Shown: positions 61,569 to 64,000 of the stretch, one piece after another
Layout: every line of letters begins with the position of its first letter
Numbering within the stretch: position 1 is the stretch's first letter
NCBI GenBank assembly: GCA_050744865.1
Contig: JBOGHW010000036.1
Coordinates: forward strand, 81,060 to 145,059
Length of the DNA: 64,000 nucleotides
Origin: JAKACA01 sp050744865
GTDB taxonomy: Bacteria > Actinomycetota > Acidimicrobiia > Acidimicrobiales > Bog-793
Direction: 5' to 3'
Notes under the pieces: generated by a model
Told to the model about the DNA's origin: nothing
Databases searched by the model: none
The model's input: only the letters and a program-made list of their open reading frames with translations
Program-made: the position numbers and the translations under genes

Positions 61569-62252
61569 CTACGCGCCGGCGTCGGCGCCGGTCAGGTCTT
61601 TGTCCTCCATCTCCCAGGCGTGGTCCATCGTGTGATAGGCGGTGTGCCGGATCAGGTATCGCAACGGCCAAGTTCGGGCCACTTTGCCCTCGGAATGGAA
61701 TGCCCGAATCGCCGTGCAGTAGTCGTCGCGATATTTGGTCATTTCGTCGTCTGTCGTGACCGGGTCTTCCGGCGAGTGCACCCCAACTTTTTTCGCCCAG
61801 TCCTGCTCGACGCCGATGACGTGGCGAACAATTCGGTCCCTATCACGGCCGCCGCCTCGCGGGCCCTTCTGCATCTCGGCCGACACGCGCCCGCGCACGT
61901 CGTCGAAGAACGTCCAGCATGCCTTCATGAGGGCCAACTGCCGCGCTAACTCCTCGCTCGACATCTGTTGCCCGTCGACGCTCGAGAACGCGAACGAGAT
62001 GCCCCAGAAGTCGGTAGACCCCGTACCTCGGTATCGCTCTATGACAGCGGCGCCGGCCACGGCTGCAAACTCCTCATCCATCGCGGCCAGCTTCGCCACC
62101 TTTGCGTAGCGTGGCAGGTAGGAATGCAGCGCCTCGATCGCCGCCTCGCCGGTCTTGCCGCCGCGCTCCAGGCCTGGCCAGTCGGGCGCCACGGCCACCG
62201 CTTTTTTGTCCTTCGGGCCGACTTCAAGTGTCACCCTGAGTTCGTTGGCCAT
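61569..62252 (-). CDS. DinB-like protein with HicB-like N-terminus
   Basis: 227 residues from ATG 62252. Residues 1-50 have a HicB-type antitoxin-like strand-helix pattern (VAVAPDWPGLERGGKTGEAA). The rest is a DinB/YfiT-like four-helix bundle with metal-ligand His positions IVRHVIGVEQDW and LIRHTAYHTMDHAWEMED. DinB-like enzymes include thiol-dependent S-transferases using bacillithiol or mycothiol. No toxin gene is adjacent, so the HicB-like part is probably a domain borrowing rather than a toxin-antitoxin unit. Confidence 0.75.
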   Translation of the reverse strand: MANELRVTLEVGPKDKKAVAVAPDWPGLERGGKTGEAAIEALHSYLPRYAKVAKLAAMDEEFAAVAGAAVIERYRGTGSTDFWGISFAFSSVDGQQMSSEELARQLALMKACWTFFDDVRGRVSAEMQKGPRGGGRDRDRIVRHVIGVEQDWAKKVGVHSPEDPVTTDDEMTKYRDDYCTAIRAFHSEGKVARTWPLRYLIRHTAYHTMDHAWEMEDKDLTGADAGA

Positions 62253-62365
62253 TCTGTGCTCCCTCGGCTCAAGTGTCCAAGGATGTGATTATGCCGGGTT
62301 GGGCTTCTCATTGAGGCGGCGAGCCCCTCTGAGTAGCATCGGCCTGTGAAGACCCCGAAGATCTC

Positions 62366-63835
62366 GTGACCAGGACAGTCGTACTGCGGGGAGGCCGGGT
62401 CATCGACCCGGCAACGGGTCTCGACCGGGTCGCCGACGTGCTGCTGGAACACGACAAGGTGGCCGGCGTCGGCGATGGCCTGGCCGGCGACGCCGAGATC
62501 GACGTGAGTGGTCTTGTCGTAGGCCCTGGCTTCGTCGACTTGCACAGCCACGTCCACTCCGTCGCCGGCCAGCGCCTGCAGGCCCTCGACGGGGTCACCA
62601 CCTCGCTCGATCTAGAGGCCGGTGTCATGCCTGTCGGTGCCGGCTACGACAGGGCCGCCACCGAAGGGCGCCCGCTCCACTACGGCTTCTCGGCCTCTTG
62701 GGCCGCGGCGCGGGGGCAGGTCCTGTCCGGCATCACGCCGAGGGCGGACTTCCACCAGTCCATGGCCCTGCTGGCCGATCCCGACTGGCAGCGCTCGTCG
62801 TCGCAGTCGGAGCTCGGTCGCTGGCTGGACCTGCTCCGCGGGGACTTGGAGGACGGGGCTCTCGGGATCGGCGTCCTGCTCGGGTACGCGCCGCAAAGCG
62901 ACCCGGCTGAGTTTCTCGCCGTGGCGCGACTGGCAGCCGAGGCAGGCGTGGCCACCTACACCCATGTCCGGGAACTGGTCGAGGCAGACCCGGCGACTCC
63001 GATCGACGGCTCGGCTGAGATCGGCATGGCCGCGGCCGAGACCGGCGCCCGCATGCACCACTGCCATGTGAACTCGACGTCGCGCCGGCACGTCGACCGG
63101 GTCCTGCGCACCCTCGACATGGCCCGAACCGAGGGCTCACGGGTGACAGTCGAGGCTTACCCCTACGGCTCCGGGGCGACGGCGGTGGGGGCGTTCTTCC
63201 TCGAGCCGGACCGCCTCGGTGCCTGGGGCCTCACGCCTGACCGCATAGTGCTTCTCCCGAGCGGCGAGCGAATCGCCGATGTTGCCAGGCTCCGGCAAGT
63301 CCGGGCCACGACGCCCCAGATGGCGTGCGTGGTCGAGATCCTCGACGAGGACGACCCAGCCGACCTCGCCCTACTGCAGCAGTCGTTTCTCTTTGCCGAC
63401 TCGTGCGTCGCCAGCGATGCCATGCCAGTCCTTTGGCCGGACGGCAGGATGGACAGCCGCGACTGGCCGCTTCCGCCAGGAGGGACGACGCACCCACGGA
63501 CTGCCGGCACCTTCAGCCGAGCTCTGCGGACTCTTGCGCGGGAGGCTGGAATATGGTCGTGGCTGGAAGCCTTCCGGCGCTGTTCGTACCTGCCCTCCCG
63601 GGTGCTCGACTTCGTGCCCGCCGCTCGGGCCAAGGGCCACCTCGGCGCCGGTGCCGACGCCGACATCGTGGTGCTGGATCCTGCGGTGATAAGCGACACC
63701 GCCACGTACCTCGACCCCACGTCGCCGTCAGTCGGCGTCCGGCACTTGTTCGTCGCCGGGACGCCTGTGGTCAGCGACGGGCAGCTTTTGACCGACGCCT
63801 ATCCCGGCCGCGCCTTACGGGCCGAACCGGCCTGA
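62366..63835 (+). CDS. D-aminoacylase-like amidohydrolase
   Basis: 489 residues from GTG 62366. Metal-dependent hydrolase of the amidohydrolase superfamily: VVLRGGRVIDPATGLDRVAD, then GLVVGPGFVDLHSHVHS with the metal-binding HxH, a Glu-containing SLDLEAGVM segment, HCHVNSTSRRHVDRVL, and C-terminal GHLGAGADADIVVLDPAV. The group includes N-acyl-D-amino-acid deacylases, dihydroorotase-like and dipeptidase-like enzymes. Closest in pattern to D-aminoacylase. The expected metal-site Asp near TFSRALR is not certain. It is divergent from the DinB-like gene. Confidence 0.88.
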   Translation: MTRTVVLRGGRVIDPATGLDRVADVLLEHDKVAGVGDGLAGDAEIDVSGLVVGPGFVDLHSHVHSVAGQRLQALDGVTTSLDLEAGVMPVGAGYDRAATEGRPLHYGFSASWAAARGQVLSGITPRADFHQSMALLADPDWQRSSSQSELGRWLDLLRGDLEDGALGIGVLLGYAPQSDPAEFLAVARLAAEAGVATYTHVRELVEADPATPIDGSAEIGMAAAETGARMHHCHVNSTSRRHVDRVLRTLDMARTEGSRVTVEAYPYGSGATAVGAFFLEPDRLGAWGLTPDRIVLLPSGERIADVARLRQVRATTPQMACVVEILDEDDPADLALLQQSFLFADSCVASDAMPVLWPDGRMDSRDWPLPPGGTTHPRTAGTFSRALRTLAREAGIWSWLEAFRRCSYLPSRVLDFVPAARAKGHLGAGADADIVVLDPAVISDTATYLDPTSPSVGVRHLFVAGTPVVSDGQLLTDAYPGRALRAEPA

Positions 63836-63900
63836 CTGACCAGGCGGCCACGTCGCCCTCGGCCCAGCGGGGCGAAGCTGAAGGGCGGTTGCGGCGGGCT

Positions 63901-64000
63901 GGCAGCACTCGCGGGCAGTTTGTCCGGTCGGGCCCGGCGCTTCTGTCCTCAAGCGACCGACCGGCACCACTCGCGGGCAGTTTGTCCGGTCGGGCCCGGC
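63901..64000 (+). repeat. 38-bp direct repeat at window edge
   Basis: Copies at 63901-63938 and 63963-64000 differ at one base (GGCAGCACTC against GGCACCACTC), separated by 24 bp, so the period is 62. Each ends GGTCGGGCCCGGC. The second copy touches the window end, so more copies may follow. They lie downstream of the amidohydrolase stop with no gene in view. Confidence 0.85.

Noticed and set aside
61569..62252. HicAB toxin-antitoxin system
   Set aside because: No HicA-like gene is adjacent, and most of the protein is DinB-like.
63901..64000. CRISPR array at the right edge
   Set aside because: Only two copies are visible and the 24-bp gap is shorter than usual spacers. Kept as an open repeat instead.
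1..64000. rRNA, tmRNA, SRP RNA, RNase P RNA and common riboswitches
   Set aside because: No conserved core motifs of these RNAs were seen by eye on either strand; only one tRNA was found.

Overview
The window is 64 kb of very GC-rich DNA. It looks like the chromosome of a high-GC actinobacterium, probably of the Acidimicrobiia/Acidimicrobiales type. Support for this is many GTG and TTG starts, the argS-lysA pair, an XPB-type helicase with its actinobacterial partner protein, an F420-dependent LLM-class oxidoreductase, a DUF929 thioredoxin-like protein and MarR/TetR-controlled exporters. Three secreted peptidases carry acid-type catalytic signatures: one G1 glutamic peptidase and two with the sedolisin E-x3-D / D / S set. 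That suggests an acidic habitat. The taxon and habitat are inferences; no rRNA gene is present.

Layout. 1-3.7 kb: class III nucleotide cyclase (cut by the window edge), lysA and argS on the minus strand, then tRNA-Arg(CCG). 3.8-5.2 kb: a headless TPR regulator fragment abutting the tRNA 3' end. 5.3-11.6 kb: PIG-L deacetylase, RDD membrane protein, a small conserved protein, and the XPB helicase with its overlapping partner. 11.7-20 kb: DUF4118-like membrane protein, an APC permease fused to an OB-fold, an ABC-2-like exporter pair, a small secreted Cys protein, tag, and an FHA-PrsW fusion protease. 20-31.8 kb: Gfo/Idh oxidoreductase, MetE-like protein, YdeI-like protein, an ECF sigma factor overlapping a membrane-anchored serpin, a medium-chain dehydrogenase, acyl-CoA dehydrogenase, DUF929 protein, then three envelope or secreted enzymes (G1 peptidase, L,D-transpeptidase-like, M15 peptidase).

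31.8-45 kb: S4 RNA-binding protein, a repeat-filled divergent region, a sedolisin, a MarR regulator with a perfect palindromic operator in front of a single-chain (TMD-NBD)x2 exporter, a 36-bp minisatellite, a double-GNAT protein, an RCK potassium channel, an LLM oxidoreductase, and a TetR-MFS exporter pair. 45-64 kb: a 1147-residue secreted clan SB protease mixing S8 and S53 features, MmcQ/YjbR protein, overlapping aminotransferase and sulfotransferase-like genes, a TauD-like dioxygenase, an unrecognised protein with four exact 42-residue repeats, a diiron-type helical protein, a heterodimeric ABC exporter divergent from MarR-ClC, MBL hydrolase, DinB-like protein, D-aminoacylase-like amidohydrolase, and a direct repeat running off the edge.

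A dispersed family of about 60-bp intergenic elements with inverted-repeat ends occurs four times (11.7, 22.9, 39.0 and 45.0 kb). No transposase, integrase, phage gene or supported CRISPR array was seen. The most unusual items are the sigma-serpin coupling, the FHA-PrsW fusion, the S8/S53 hybrid protease, the 42-residue repeat protein and the dispersed element.
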